Shown: positions 43,930 through 52,455 of the stretch, piece by piece
How positions within the stretch are numbered: position 1 is the stretch's first letter
Layout: every line of letters starts with the position of its first letter
Assembly: GCA_040220135.1 (NCBI GenBank)
Contig: JAVJTT010000025.1
Span: 1-64,000 of the forward strand
Source of the DNA: CAJXMH01 sp040220135
GTDB taxonomy: Bacteria > Bacteroidota > Bacteroidia > Flavobacteriales_E > Vicingaceae
DNA length: 64,000 bases
Reading direction: 5' to 3'
Notes under the pieces: model-generated
Told to the model about the DNA's origin: nothing
Database searches by the model: none
What the model saw: the letters and a program-made list of their open reading frames with translations, nothing else
Made by a program: the position numbers and the translations under genes

Positions 43930-45852
43930 TTAGTTCTTTAAATTTAGTGATTCAATTTTCTTTGCTAGTAACAAGTTCATAAAATCTGTAGTGGTATTAT
44001 GCCATACTCTATTTTTTCCTTTTGATGAAGCAGGAATCACCTCTTTACGTTTTGAAAAATCAGCATATTGATGAATTGGGTGATTGGCAGGTATAGACCT
44101 TAGCTTTTCTACTAGCTGATCTCCATCAATTTTTTCCCTTACCGCAAGTTGTGGATTAGAGGATCCCTTTTTACTAAATCGCCAAACAATGGACGGAGGT
44201 AAGTAAGCTTCAATCGCTTTTCTAAAGATATACCGTCCTTTCCCATTTTGTGCTTTTAAGTGAATAGGAAGACTGAGGTAAAACTCAATCAAAGAAACAT
44301 CTAATAGTGGATATCGATATTCTAGCTTATAAGAAAGGGCTGCTATACTAGACAATTCTAGTCGATACATCACATGTTTCTGCTGCATTCTTCGAACTTG
44401 GTCTTGAATAAAATTTCCTGTGCTTATATATAGATCCTGATATTGCTCAAAACGTTTGTAAATGTTATACTCTTCGTATAGTTCATCTTTTAAAGGTCTA
44501 TATTTTAGTTTTTCTCGGACTGGAGCAGTCCGCTTGAAATAGTTAATTAAGAGCTTATTTAACCGCCTTGAATCACGGTTTATCAAACTTTTTACCAAAA
44601 GTCCAAATGCAGTTCTTAAAGTTGATCGATTTTTCTCTTTTGAAATAGCCTTTACTTCTTTCCAAAGCCTCCCCCATTGTTTGGCTTCCATTAAACCACT
44701 CAAGTAATTTGGCACATGCTGAGAAACCATCTCATCACCCCCAAAACCTGACAAAAGAACCCGAGTATTTTTTTCTTTTAACTCTTCATAAAGAATATCC
44801 CGAAACATGCAATTCATTTCTTTTGGTGGTTCATCTTGCACCCTTGCATTCCAATCAAAAGCTTTAAACAGACCCTGTCCTTCACCGGTCAGCAATCTTG
44901 ATTTCTCTATTCCCGTGTATTCGCAAATGATTTTAATCCAGTCCCTTTCATCTTGTAAATTGGGAAATTCACCTTTCGGAGGCAAAACAAATGAGTAGGT
45001 TGTTAAGCCTTTACCCTTTAACTCTTGATTTGCAATAGCAGAAACCGTAGATGAATCCAGACCACCACTTAGCTCGCTTGCCACATTATAATGACTATCC
45101 ACTCTCCTACTTACTGCTTTTCGAAGTTCTTCCCGAAAGGCTTCTATGTATTCCGATTCTGAACTGAGTTTAAGTTCTTTTATCTGATCGAGCTTCCAAT
45201 AAGAGTATTGAGTGATTCCATTTGCGTTTATAATCATGGCAGTGGCTGGCTCTAATCGCTTGATATTTTGATAAAGTGTATGCTCTCGATCAAGCCAAAT
45301 TCGACACAAATAATCGGCTATCCATTGCCCATTAATTTTCTTTTTAATTGTAGGAAACTCTAGCAAACCTTTTATTTCAGAAGCAAAGGCAAACATGCCT
45401 GAATCATAGCTGTAATAAAAGGGTTTAATCCCATGATGATCTCTGGCACAAAAAAATTCTTGATTTTGAGCATCCCAGATTGCAAACGCAAAATCACCGT
45501 TAAATTGTTGTGGACAGTCTTTCCCCCATTTTTGGTAGGAATACAAAATTAGTTGACTATCCGGTAATTTAAGATCTACAACAAGACCAAGCTTAGCCAT
45601 GAGTTGATCTCGATTGTATAATGTAGCATCTGCGGTAATGCACAACTGCTTTTCCACATCAAAGTAAGGTTGCTTCTCATAATAAGATTGGTGCGAATTC
45701 TTAAGCAATAAATGACCTAATTGCGTTGTATTCTCCTTCCAAATATTGGTAGAGTCTGCATCCCAATGGTTCATTTTATCCATCATCTTTGAGGCATATT
45801 CTTGGCTCAAAGGCTCACCATTAAAATTCCAAAAACCAAAAATTGAACTCAT
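43930..45852 (-). CDS. Asparagine synthetase homologue lacking Cys2 (lasso-cyclase-like)
   Basis: A 640-residue AsnB-fold protein. The N-terminus is 'MSSIFGFWNFNGEPLS', so the glutaminase nucleophile Cys2 is replaced by Ser. The rest of the N-domain is kept ('ITADATLYNRDQLMAKLGL', 'FNGDFAFAIWDAQ', 'FCARDHHGIKPFYY'). The ATP-pyrophosphatase loop 'LSGGLDSSTVSAIAN' (262-268) is intact. This combination, adenylation without glutamine hydrolysis, is that of lasso-peptide macrolactam synthetases and beta-lactam synthetases. The neighbouring PqqD and HPr-kinase genes favour the lasso type. It heads the minus-strand unit, divergent from the halogenases. Confidence 0.88.
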   Translation of the reverse strand: MSSIFGFWNFNGEPLSQEYASKMMDKMNHWDADSTNIWKENTTQLGHLLLKNSHQSYYEKQPYFDVEKQLCITADATLYNRDQLMAKLGLVVDLKLPDSQLILYSYQKWGKDCPQQFNGDFAFAIWDAQNQEFFCARDHHGIKPFYYSYDSGMFAFASEIKGLLEFPTIKKKINGQWIADYLCRIWLDREHTLYQNIKRLEPATAMIINANGITQYSYWKLDQIKELKLSSESEYIEAFREELRKAVSRRVDSHYNVASELSGGLDSSTVSAIANQELKGKGLTTYSFVLPPKGEFPNLQDERDWIKIICEYTGIEKSRLLTGEGQGLFKAFDWNARVQDEPPKEMNCMFRDILYEELKEKNTRVLLSGFGGDEMVSQHVPNYLSGLMEAKQWGRLWKEVKAISKEKNRSTLRTAFGLLVKSLINRDSRRLNKLLINYFKRTAPVREKLKYRPLKDELYEEYNIYKRFEQYQDLYISTGNFIQDQVRRMQQKHVMYRLELSSIAALSYKLEYRYPLLDVSLIEFYLSLPIHLKAQNGKGRYIFRKAIEAYLPPSIVWRFSKKGSSNPQLAVREKIDGDQLVEKLRSIPANHPIHQYADFSKRKEVIPASSKGKNRVWHNTTTDFMNLLLAKKIESLNLKN

Positions 45853-45961
45853 CTATTTACTTCCCTATTATTCTAAAACTATCGGATAAAACCTTGCAAT
45901 AATGTGCCTTAATTCTTTATTCATATTTACGTATTAAAATTTAAGTAAAGGCCTATTTTAA

Positions 45962-45969
45962 TACATTTG
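45962..45969 (+). promoter_or_regulatory. -7 promoter element (TACATTTG) for the halogenase operon
   Basis: An exact TAnnTTTG match 33 bases upstream of the first halogenase ATG (46003). The shared divergent region also has a minus-strand TAGTTTTA at 45874-45881, a possible element for the cyclase-like gene. A TTG sits about 18 bases upstream of that element. Confidence 0.55.
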
Positions 45970-46002
45970 ATTTTTTTCAAACTTATTCATTTGGTTTCAT
46001 TC

Positions 46003-47511
46003 ATGTCGAATCGAATTTCACTTCGCACAATTGGTATTATTGGTGGTGGCACTGCCGGATACCTGAGTGCACTCGCAATCAAAACTTACTATCCTGAAAT
46101 TGATGTCAGCCTGATTGAATCAAAGCAAGTTGCTCCAATTGGTGTTGGTGAAGCCACGACCCCCTTGTTGGTTAATTTTTTGCATAGAGATTTAAAAATT
46201 GACCTCGGTGAGTTTTACAAAGCAGTAAAACCTACTCATAAACAAGGAATTCGATTTGAATGGGGGAAGCCGGGTGATTACTATTTCAATTATCCTTTTG
46301 AAAAGCATGACCCTTATGGTGCTTACTACATTCATGACGATATCACAAAAAGCTGTTTGCAATCGGTACTCATGAATCAACAAAAATCGTTGATCAGCGA
46401 AATCAATGGCGAAACCAAATCGATTGAAGCACTCGCTAAAAAACCGGATTACGCTTACCATTTAGACAATAAACTTTTCTTAGCTTTTTTAAAGAAAAAA
46501 GCTTTAGAAGCGGGGGTAAAACACCACTATCATGATATTGATAACTTTGAGAAAGATCAAGGGAAAATTAAGGCTGTAATTGCTAAAGATGGCAGCCGAT
46601 TCAGCTTTGATCTATATTTTGATTGTTCTGGTTTTAAATCCATGTTGTTAGAAAAAACACTACAATCAGGATTTATTGATTATTCAAAAAGCCTGTTTAC
46701 AGATCGTGCGATAAGTACAACCATTCCGAATAACAATACTATTAAGCCATACACCACTGCTACCACTATGAAAAATGGATGGCTTTGGAATATTCCCATG
46801 CATGGAGACGATCACATTGGATATGTTTACAGTTCTCGCTTTTGCTCTGATGAAGAAGCATTAAAAGAACTGAAAGCTAAGCATCCGGACATAACCAAGC
46901 CTAATTTCATTAAATTCAGGTCGGGTAGACATGAAAACGCTATTGTTGGAAATGTAATGGGAATTGGAAATTCATTTGCCTTTATAGAACCATTAGAATC
47001 TACCGGAATACACATGATTATTGCAGGGCTGAAGTACTTTTTAGACCATATCAAAAAAGGCGTATTAAGTCCATCATCGGTTAATGAAATAAACAGAAAA
47101 CTTAATTTAAAATGGGATCATTTAAAATGGTTTATTGCACTTCATTTCAAGTTTAACAAGAAAATTGATAGTCCTTTTTGGCGCGCTTGTCAGCAAGAGA
47201 CCGATTTGACTGGTTACGATGATATTATTGAGCTATACAAAAAAAATGGCCCGCTCAAGAAAAAAGAGAATGTTGAAAAAAACATCATGGGTAATCTATT
47301 AGAAAGTAGCATTTTTAGTCTAAATGGATTTGACACTTTTTTTATCGGACAAGGAATCTATCCAGATAAAATAGATAATCACTACTTAAAAGAAAGGAAC
47401 AAAATGCTAAAGCAAAAGGCTGTGCTCTGGGATAATATTGCTTCAAACACACTTTCACACAAAGATTCATTGGAATTAATTGAAAAAGACCCTAATCTTT
47501 TAACCTATTAG
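46003..47511 (+). CDS. Flavin-dependent tryptophan-halogenase-family enzyme 1
   Basis: A 502-residue FADH2-dependent halogenase. Visible: the FAD-binding 'GIIGGGTAGYLSALAI' near residue 9, 'GVGEATTP', the catalytic lysine Lys80 in 'KPTHKQGIRFEW', the family signature WLWNIP at 260-265, and Glu332 in 'EPLESTGIH', equivalent to the essential PrnA Glu346. All active-site landmarks are intact, so chlorination or bromination of an indole or phenol is expected. A flavin reductase is not nearby. ATG at 46003 is chosen over a TTG 36 bases upstream. The second halogenase follows after 3 bases. Confidence 0.93.
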   Translation: MSNRISLRTIGIIGGGTAGYLSALAIKTYYPEIDVSLIESKQVAPIGVGEATTPLLVNFLHRDLKIDLGEFYKAVKPTHKQGIRFEWGKPGDYYFNYPFEKHDPYGAYYIHDDITKSCLQSVLMNQQKSLISEINGETKSIEALAKKPDYAYHLDNKLFLAFLKKKALEAGVKHHYHDIDNFEKDQGKIKAVIAKDGSRFSFDLYFDCSGFKSMLLEKTLQSGFIDYSKSLFTDRAISTTIPNNNTIKPYTTATTMKNGWLWNIPMHGDDHIGYVYSSRFCSDEEALKELKAKHPDITKPNFIKFRSGRHENAIVGNVMGIGNSFAFIEPLESTGIHMIIAGLKYFLDHIKKGVLSPSSVNEINRKLNLKWDHLKWFIALHFKFNKKIDSPFWRACQQETDLTGYDDIIELYKKNGPLKKKENVEKNIMGNLLESSIFSLNGFDTFFIGQGIYPDKIDNHYLKERNKMLKQKAVLWDNIASNTLSHKDSLELIEKDPNLLTY

Positions 47512-47514
47512 AAA

Positions 47515-49098
47515 ATGAGTTTTAAGAGCATAGGAATAGTTGGAGGAGGCACATCGGGTTATTTAACTGCCCTTACTCTATCTAAGTTAGTACCGCACAA
47601 AAGGATAAGCATCATTGAGTCTTCTAAAATTCCCGTGATTGGGGTGGGCGAATCTACTACCCCAAAATTGCTAAGGATGTTGCATGAGGTTTTGGAGTTC
47701 GACCTTGCTGAATTTTACGCAGAAGTAAAACCGACTTGGAAGTTAGGAGTCCAATATTATTGGGGAAACAAGGAAAAAGAATTTTATAATAATGCTTTGG
47801 GTTACATTAATCCTTTTTTGAGTCATGAAGTAAAGCAAGACATCAATTACAATTCATTGAATTCAGTTTTAATGAATCACAATAAGTCTTTCATTATTGA
47901 AACTAGTGATGAGAAAAAACCTTATCGTTCACTAGCAATTCCTCACTCATACGCCTATCACTTAGATAATCAACTATTAGTAAAATATTTACAGAAGAAA
48001 ATAAAGGCAGCAGGCATTGATATCATTGACGCAAAAATTAAGGACACCATTCGAAAGGAAAATGGAGATATCAAAAGCCTAATTAGCGAAGAAAACCAAG
48101 AATATAACTTTGATTTTTTTGTAGACTGCTCGGGCTTTTCATCTATTTTGCTTGAAAAGACGATGAAGGTTCCCTTTAAAGATTTCAAGAGTAGCCTTTT
48201 CACGGATACGGCCATAACCGCTAGTGATGATCATTGTGGAGTGATTAAGCCCTACACCGAAGCGAGAACTATGAATAACGGCTGGCAGTGGACTATCCCC
48301 ATGCAAAGCACTGATCATTTAGGTTATGTTTTTTCCTCCTCTTTCTCTTCCGAGGAGGATGCTGAAAAGGAGTTTAGAACCCTAAACCCGAGAATTGAAG
48401 ATACCAAGACCATTAGGTTTAGATCAGGCCGTCATACTGATTTTATTAAGGGTAACATAGCGGCGATTGGCAATTCATATGGTTTTATTGAAGCACTACA
48501 GTCTACAGCGCTTCATATGGTTATAACCAATATTTATGCGCTTGTTTTACATCTTAAAAACTTAGAGAAAGAAAAAGACTATGGTTCTATCATTAATGAA
48601 AACTTAGGGGAAATTTGGGATCGATTACGCTGGTTCATTGCCATTCAGTTTAAATTCAACAGTAGATTAGATTCAGAATTTTGGAAATGTTGTAGGGCTG
48701 AAGTAGACATTTCAGGTGCTGAAGAATTACTTGAACTTTACCATTCAGTTGGTCCGCTTTACACTTTAAAAGGGAAGAATGAAGCGGTTAATAAACTCGA
48801 CCAATTTCAAATTTATGGATTATTCTCTCATGATTTCTTGCTTTTGATTCAAGGGATTTACCCCCAGAAACCACCTTTCAAGATTTCAAGCGATGAAAGG
48901 AAAAGTTGGCTCAAGAAATATAAACTGTGGGATCAAATCGCCTTAAAATCGCTTCCTCAGCATGAAGTGCTGCAAAAAATTTCGGAAAATCCTGAAATAC
49001 TAGAATTTGAGAAGTTTTTCGACTCCCCTTTTCTCTTGGATAGAGAGTTTGATTTTTTGAATAAAGTAAACATCGCTGATTTCATCATTAAATGTTAG
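47515..49098 (+). CDS. Flavin-dependent halogenase-family enzyme 2 (altered active-site Glu)
   Basis: A 527-residue paralogue of the preceding gene. It keeps 'GIVGGGTSGYL', 'GVGESTTP', Lys76 in 'KPTWKLGVQYYW' and WQWTIP at 257-262. At the conserved Glu of the 'LEST' motif it has Gln329 ('EALQSTALH'). In PrnA the equivalent Glu positions hypohalous acid and substrate, and its change to Gln strongly reduces activity. The enzyme may therefore be slow, act on another substrate, or support enzyme 1. It is translated with enzyme 1 (3-base gap) and followed 43 bases later by a CmcI-like gene. Confidence 0.92.
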   Translation: MSFKSIGIVGGGTSGYLTALTLSKLVPHKRISIIESSKIPVIGVGESTTPKLLRMLHEVLEFDLAEFYAEVKPTWKLGVQYYWGNKEKEFYNNALGYINPFLSHEVKQDINYNSLNSVLMNHNKSFIIETSDEKKPYRSLAIPHSYAYHLDNQLLVKYLQKKIKAAGIDIIDAKIKDTIRKENGDIKSLISEENQEYNFDFFVDCSGFSSILLEKTMKVPFKDFKSSLFTDTAITASDDHCGVIKPYTEARTMNNGWQWTIPMQSTDHLGYVFSSSFSSEEDAEKEFRTLNPRIEDTKTIRFRSGRHTDFIKGNIAAIGNSYGFIEALQSTALHMVITNIYALVLHLKNLEKEKDYGSIINENLGEIWDRLRWFIAIQFKFNSRLDSEFWKCCRAEVDISGAEELLELYHSVGPLYTLKGKNEAVNKLDQFQIYGLFSHDFLLLIQGIYPQKPPFKISSDERKSWLKKYKLWDQIALKSLPQHEVLQKISENPEILEFEKFFDSPFLLDREFDFLNKVNIADFIIKC

Positions 49099-49141
49099 GC
49101 TTAACCTCCGTTGAAAAACTCAATTCTTATATTTAGCCGTC

Positions 49142-50050
49142 ATGCAGCCGAATCAATCCCTCATAAATCAAAAAGCTTGGAAAAAGGTCATTCAGCGTGA
49201 AGTCTTAAACTTAAAAGCAAAAGTTAAAAGTCAAGTTAGAGTTCCTACTTTCTATGATAAGAAGATCATGCGTGCCTTAAATGAGATCAATAGTTTGCAG
49301 GAAGACTCAACCTTAGCTGAACAAATTGATAAGCTCTCGACTGATAAGCAATCAGCTACAAGAGAACATATTAGCATTATTGAAGCCTTTATTGAACAAA
49401 AAGGATCTCAACGATATGTTACACACCACAGCCGTTTTTTAAGCGATTCAAAAAAGAACAAAAGTGTGGCGGACTCCAATGTTCTCAACCAAAGTCAAGG
49501 TATTCATCAAGCTTTAAGCTGGAAAGGCCTCCCGCTTATGAAAAGTACTTTTGATTACTCCATTTACTCGCAGCTTTTATGGAATGTAAAGCCCAAAACG
49601 ATTATTGAACTCGGTTCAGGTTCTGGTGCAAGCGCTATTTGGATGGCTGATTTACTGAACCTTTACAAAATTGACAATCACATCTACTCTATTGATATAA
49701 ATAAAGTTGAACAAGAATACAATGGTGTTAGCTTTCTACAAGCTGATTTAAAAAATATATCAGAATGTTTACCGCAAACTCAGTTAAAGAAAAAGCCACA
49801 CCCATGGTTGGTAATTCATGACGCCCATGTGCACCATGAATATTTAATGGATTACTTTGTCCCTTACTTTGAGGTAAATGATTATTTTGTTGTGGAAGAT
49901 AGCGTGAACTTTCAAAAAGAAATAGCTCAATTTTTAATGGCTAAGAATAACCCTTTATTAATTGATACTTTCTACACTGACTTCTTTGGAAGAAATATGA
50001 CTACCGCCACAAATTCAATTTTAACGAAAGTCCAAAACAGGTCTAAGTAA
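49142..50050 (+). CDS. CmcI-like SAM-dependent methyltransferase
   Basis: A 302-residue protein whose second half is a CmcI/rhamnosyl-O-methyltransferase domain: 'QGIHQALSWKGLPLMKS', the SAM loop 'TIIELGSGSGASAIWMADLL', and 'HIYSIDI'. The N-terminal 100 residues are helical and unassigned. The name cephalosporin hydroxylase used for this family is historical; the fold is a methyltransferase. A TATATTTA element lies 10-17 bases before the ATG, so it may also have its own promoter. The stop overlaps the next start (TAATG). It is a candidate O-methylating tailoring enzyme. Confidence 0.83.
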   Translation: MQPNQSLINQKAWKKVIQREVLNLKAKVKSQVRVPTFYDKKIMRALNEINSLQEDSTLAEQIDKLSTDKQSATREHISIIEAFIEQKGSQRYVTHHSRFLSDSKKNKSVADSNVLNQSQGIHQALSWKGLPLMKSTFDYSIYSQLLWNVKPKTIIELGSGSGASAIWMADLLNLYKIDNHIYSIDINKVEQEYNGVSFLQADLKNISECLPQTQLKKKPHPWLVIHDAHVHHEYLMDYFVPYFEVNDYFVVEDSVNFQKEIAQFLMAKNNPLLIDTFYTDFFGRNMTTATNSILTKVQNRSK

Positions 50051-51228
50051 TGAACAAATTGACACTTTTTAAAGATTTATTGGGAAGCTATTCCGTGGAA
50101 ACATTTCTTAAGAAAAATTGGGGAAAAACATGGCTTCACCTTGACCGCCAATATGCGCCTTGTGCAAACTCCCCTCTTTCCATTGAGTTACTTGACAACT
50201 ATTTTACAAACGCTCGATTGAGATATCCTTGGGTAAAGCTTGTAAAGCAAGGCAGTGAAATACCGCTGAAAGAATACCGCAATGAAAAACTTTCGAAAGT
50301 TACCGAGCTCATTGACAATGATAAACTCTTTGGTTTTTTAGATCAAGGGGCAAGCCTAGTTTCTAACAGCATTGATAAAAGCTTTGGCCCCATTGGACTC
50401 TACTGTAGAGCCTTGGAAAAGGAACTTTCCGTAAAAGTTTGGGCGAATCTCTACGTTTCACCACCCAAGAGCAGAGGTTTTGGAATTCATCAGGACACTC
50501 ACGATGTAATGGTCATTCAGCTTGCCGGAACGAAAAACTGGCACATTTACCCGAGAGAAGAAAATCACGGTCCACGTAAACCCGGACCGGATGACATTCC
50601 TGAAGCCGAATTCCAATTAAAGGAAAATGAACTACTCTACCTACCCAAAAATTATCCCCATATGGCATTCGCAACGGATGACAGCCCTTCAGTTCATTTA
50701 TCCTTGGGATTAGAAGGACTCTTTTGGTCGGATCTGGTTAATCAATTTGCCAAGAAGGTTAATCAAGATCCCGACTTTAGCCAACGTATACCAATTCCTT
50801 TAGAAGGCGAAAAAGCTTACCAACAGTTTAAGGAATGCTTTTATAGTAAATGGAAAGATTGGAATGAAAAGCTTAATCCTACTGAACTTTTAAATGAATT
50901 GAATACGGCTGTTAATCATCAAACAAACGCTCAAATGGAAGGTAGAGTAAGTGATTGGTTGGGTTTAAATGAGATTGATGAAAATTCATACCTTAAAAAA
51001 AGAGCCTACGTTGCTCATAGCTTGGAAAATCAAGGAAAAGAGGTCATTCTTCGATTTCAGAATAAAAAGCTAAACTTTCCATTCTTTATAGCTCCTTTGT
51101 TAGAAGCTTTATTAAAAGAAGAAGCTTTTCAATTGAAAAAAATTGCGGTAGAGCAAACTGAGAAAGAAAGGATTGCAGTAGCCAAAATGTTAATAAAAAA
51201 AGGCATATTGACCATACATAAAGATTGA
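50050..51228 (+). CDS. JmjC/RoxA-type protein hydroxylase 1
   Basis: A 392-residue Fe(II)/2-oxoglutarate oxygenase with the ROX (YcfD-like) layout. 'GFGIHQDTHDVMVIQLAG' gives His147-x-Asp149, 'KNWHIY' follows, and 'LLYLPKNYPHMAFAT' gives His204. A helical dimer region and a C-terminal winged helix ('QLKKIAVEQTEKERIAVAKML') follow. It is clearly paralogous to the tail-to-tail gene at 51276-52454: both have H-x-D-T-H-D-V and the same length. Its start overlaps the methyltransferase stop (TAATG). It probably hydroxylates a peptide side chain. Confidence 0.88.
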   Translation: MNKLTLFKDLLGSYSVETFLKKNWGKTWLHLDRQYAPCANSPLSIELLDNYFTNARLRYPWVKLVKQGSEIPLKEYRNEKLSKVTELIDNDKLFGFLDQGASLVSNSIDKSFGPIGLYCRALEKELSVKVWANLYVSPPKSRGFGIHQDTHDVMVIQLAGTKNWHIYPREENHGPRKPGPDDIPEAEFQLKENELLYLPKNYPHMAFATDDSPSVHLSLGLEGLFWSDLVNQFAKKVNQDPDFSQRIPIPLEGEKAYQQFKECFYSKWKDWNEKLNPTELLNELNTAVNHQTNAQMEGRVSDWLGLNEIDENSYLKKRAYVAHSLENQGKEVILRFQNKKLNFPFFIAPLLEALLKEEAFQLKKIAVEQTEKERIAVAKMLIKKGILTIHKD

Positions 51229-51275
51229 AGCAAATTACTTCAACCTGATATACCAGGTAGAGCACCCCCTTTTTC

Positions 51276-52454
51276 TTAGTCACATATCTCTACCAAACCT
51301 TTGGAAAGTAGGTGCTTTATAGCTTTAAGTCTTTGTTCTGGAGTGGGCAATTCATGAATATCTCCAACCTTCACCTTCTCCCCGTTCAATAGTCTATTGA
51401 TCAAAGGTTTTATAAAAAAAGGAAGCTTAATGACTCTTCCAGCTAAATAAACCCAAAGGAGCTTATCGCTTTCTTTCAATTGAATGCTTTGATTCTTTCT
51501 AAGGCTAATAATTGAATTTTCATTCACAAAACCCTCATCCATTAAATTAGCTAGCAATCCCCTGTGATTTGCTTTTTGTCTTTTAAGCAGATCAATTTTC
51601 TTGCTTTCTATTAATTTTTCAAGGTTTTTGGTGGTTAAAACTTCCTCTACATTTTTAATGAAATGACTTAGAAAAGCTTTTTTTTCGGCCTCTGTGTCCC
51701 AAGAAGATGCTACAGACTTTCGGAAAAAACTTTCTTTTTGTACTTCTATTGCCAGTTGTTCCAAAAGCTGGTATCCAATCAAAGGAAACAATCCTAGAGT
51801 GATATGAATTGAATTTTCATCAGTTGCTTCTGCTTGATGATAAATGCCACGAGGAAGGTATAAAAAATCACCTTTTTGAAGAGTAAAACTTTTAGTTTCG
51901 ACAAAAGAATCATTCTGCCGTTTTTTAATTTCTAATTGATCACTTATTAATGGAATATCCGATTCATAGATTTTCCATTTCTTACTTCCTTTTAATTGAA
52001 GAATGAATACATCATGAGTGTCGAAGTGAATATCAAAACCGCGATTTTCATCGGGAGTTAGGTATAAATTTCCCTGAACTTCCATTTCAAGTTGAGATTC
52101 TAGCGCTCTACAGAAGGTATTCAAGTGATCCTCTCTTTTATCAAAACCATTCAAGATAAGTGAATAGCCCTGCTTTACTAAAGCTAAAACTTTATCAACA
52201 TCAGAAAAGGTATTTTGTCCATTTTTAGCAACTTTCTGGTACAAAGAAGAAGGAATTTTCTCCCCTTGCTTATAGATCATGATTTCCGGATAAGTAAGCT
52301 GACCGAAACTTAAAAGGCTATCTATATGGTCTACTTTGAAAGAACTAAAAACACTTGCCTTGCTTCCAGAATGGCAGAGTTCCTCTTTTTCATAATACGA
52401 TTTGAAAAAGTCAGCTACAGAAATTGGAAATAATAAATTCTCTAATTCTTTCAT
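51276..52454 (-). CDS. JmjC/RoxA-type protein hydroxylase 2
   Basis: A 392-residue paralogue of the facing gene. 'GFDIHFDTHDVFILQLKG' supplies His143-x-Asp145 and 'FLYLPRGIYHQAEAT' supplies His206. The C-terminal winged helix ends 'RLKAIKHLLSKGLVEI'. ATG at 52454, one base after the stop of the permease fusion, gives an N-terminus ('MKELENLLFPISVADFF') aligned with that of the paralogue; another ATG at 52466 is possible. It is the last gene of the minus-strand unit that includes the precursor peptide, so it probably shares that transcript. Confidence 0.88.
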   Translation of the reverse strand: MKELENLLFPISVADFFKSYYEKEELCHSGSKASVFSSFKVDHIDSLLSFGQLTYPEIMIYKQGEKIPSSLYQKVAKNGQNTFSDVDKVLALVKQGYSLILNGFDKREDHLNTFCRALESQLEMEVQGNLYLTPDENRGFDIHFDTHDVFILQLKGSKKWKIYESDIPLISDQLEIKKRQNDSFVETKSFTLQKGDFLYLPRGIYHQAEATDENSIHITLGLFPLIGYQLLEQLAIEVQKESFFRKSVASSWDTEAEKKAFLSHFIKNVEEVLTTKNLEKLIESKKIDLLKRQKANHRGLLANLMDEGFVNENSIISLRKNQSIQLKESDKLLWVYLAGRVIKLPFFIKPLINRLLNGEKVKVGDIHELPTPEQRLKAIKHLLSKGLVEICD

Positions 52455-52455
52455 C

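Noticed and set aside
45853..46002. A second precursor peptide in the divergent promoter region
   Set aside because: The only minus-strand ATG frame is 18 codons (MNKELRHIIARFYPIVLE) with no leader motif; the region is better explained by promoters.
51243..51258. Bidirectional terminator between the JmjC genes
   Set aside because: The stem is only 5 bp (acctg/caggt) with a 6-base loop; too weak to list, though a T-rich run follows.
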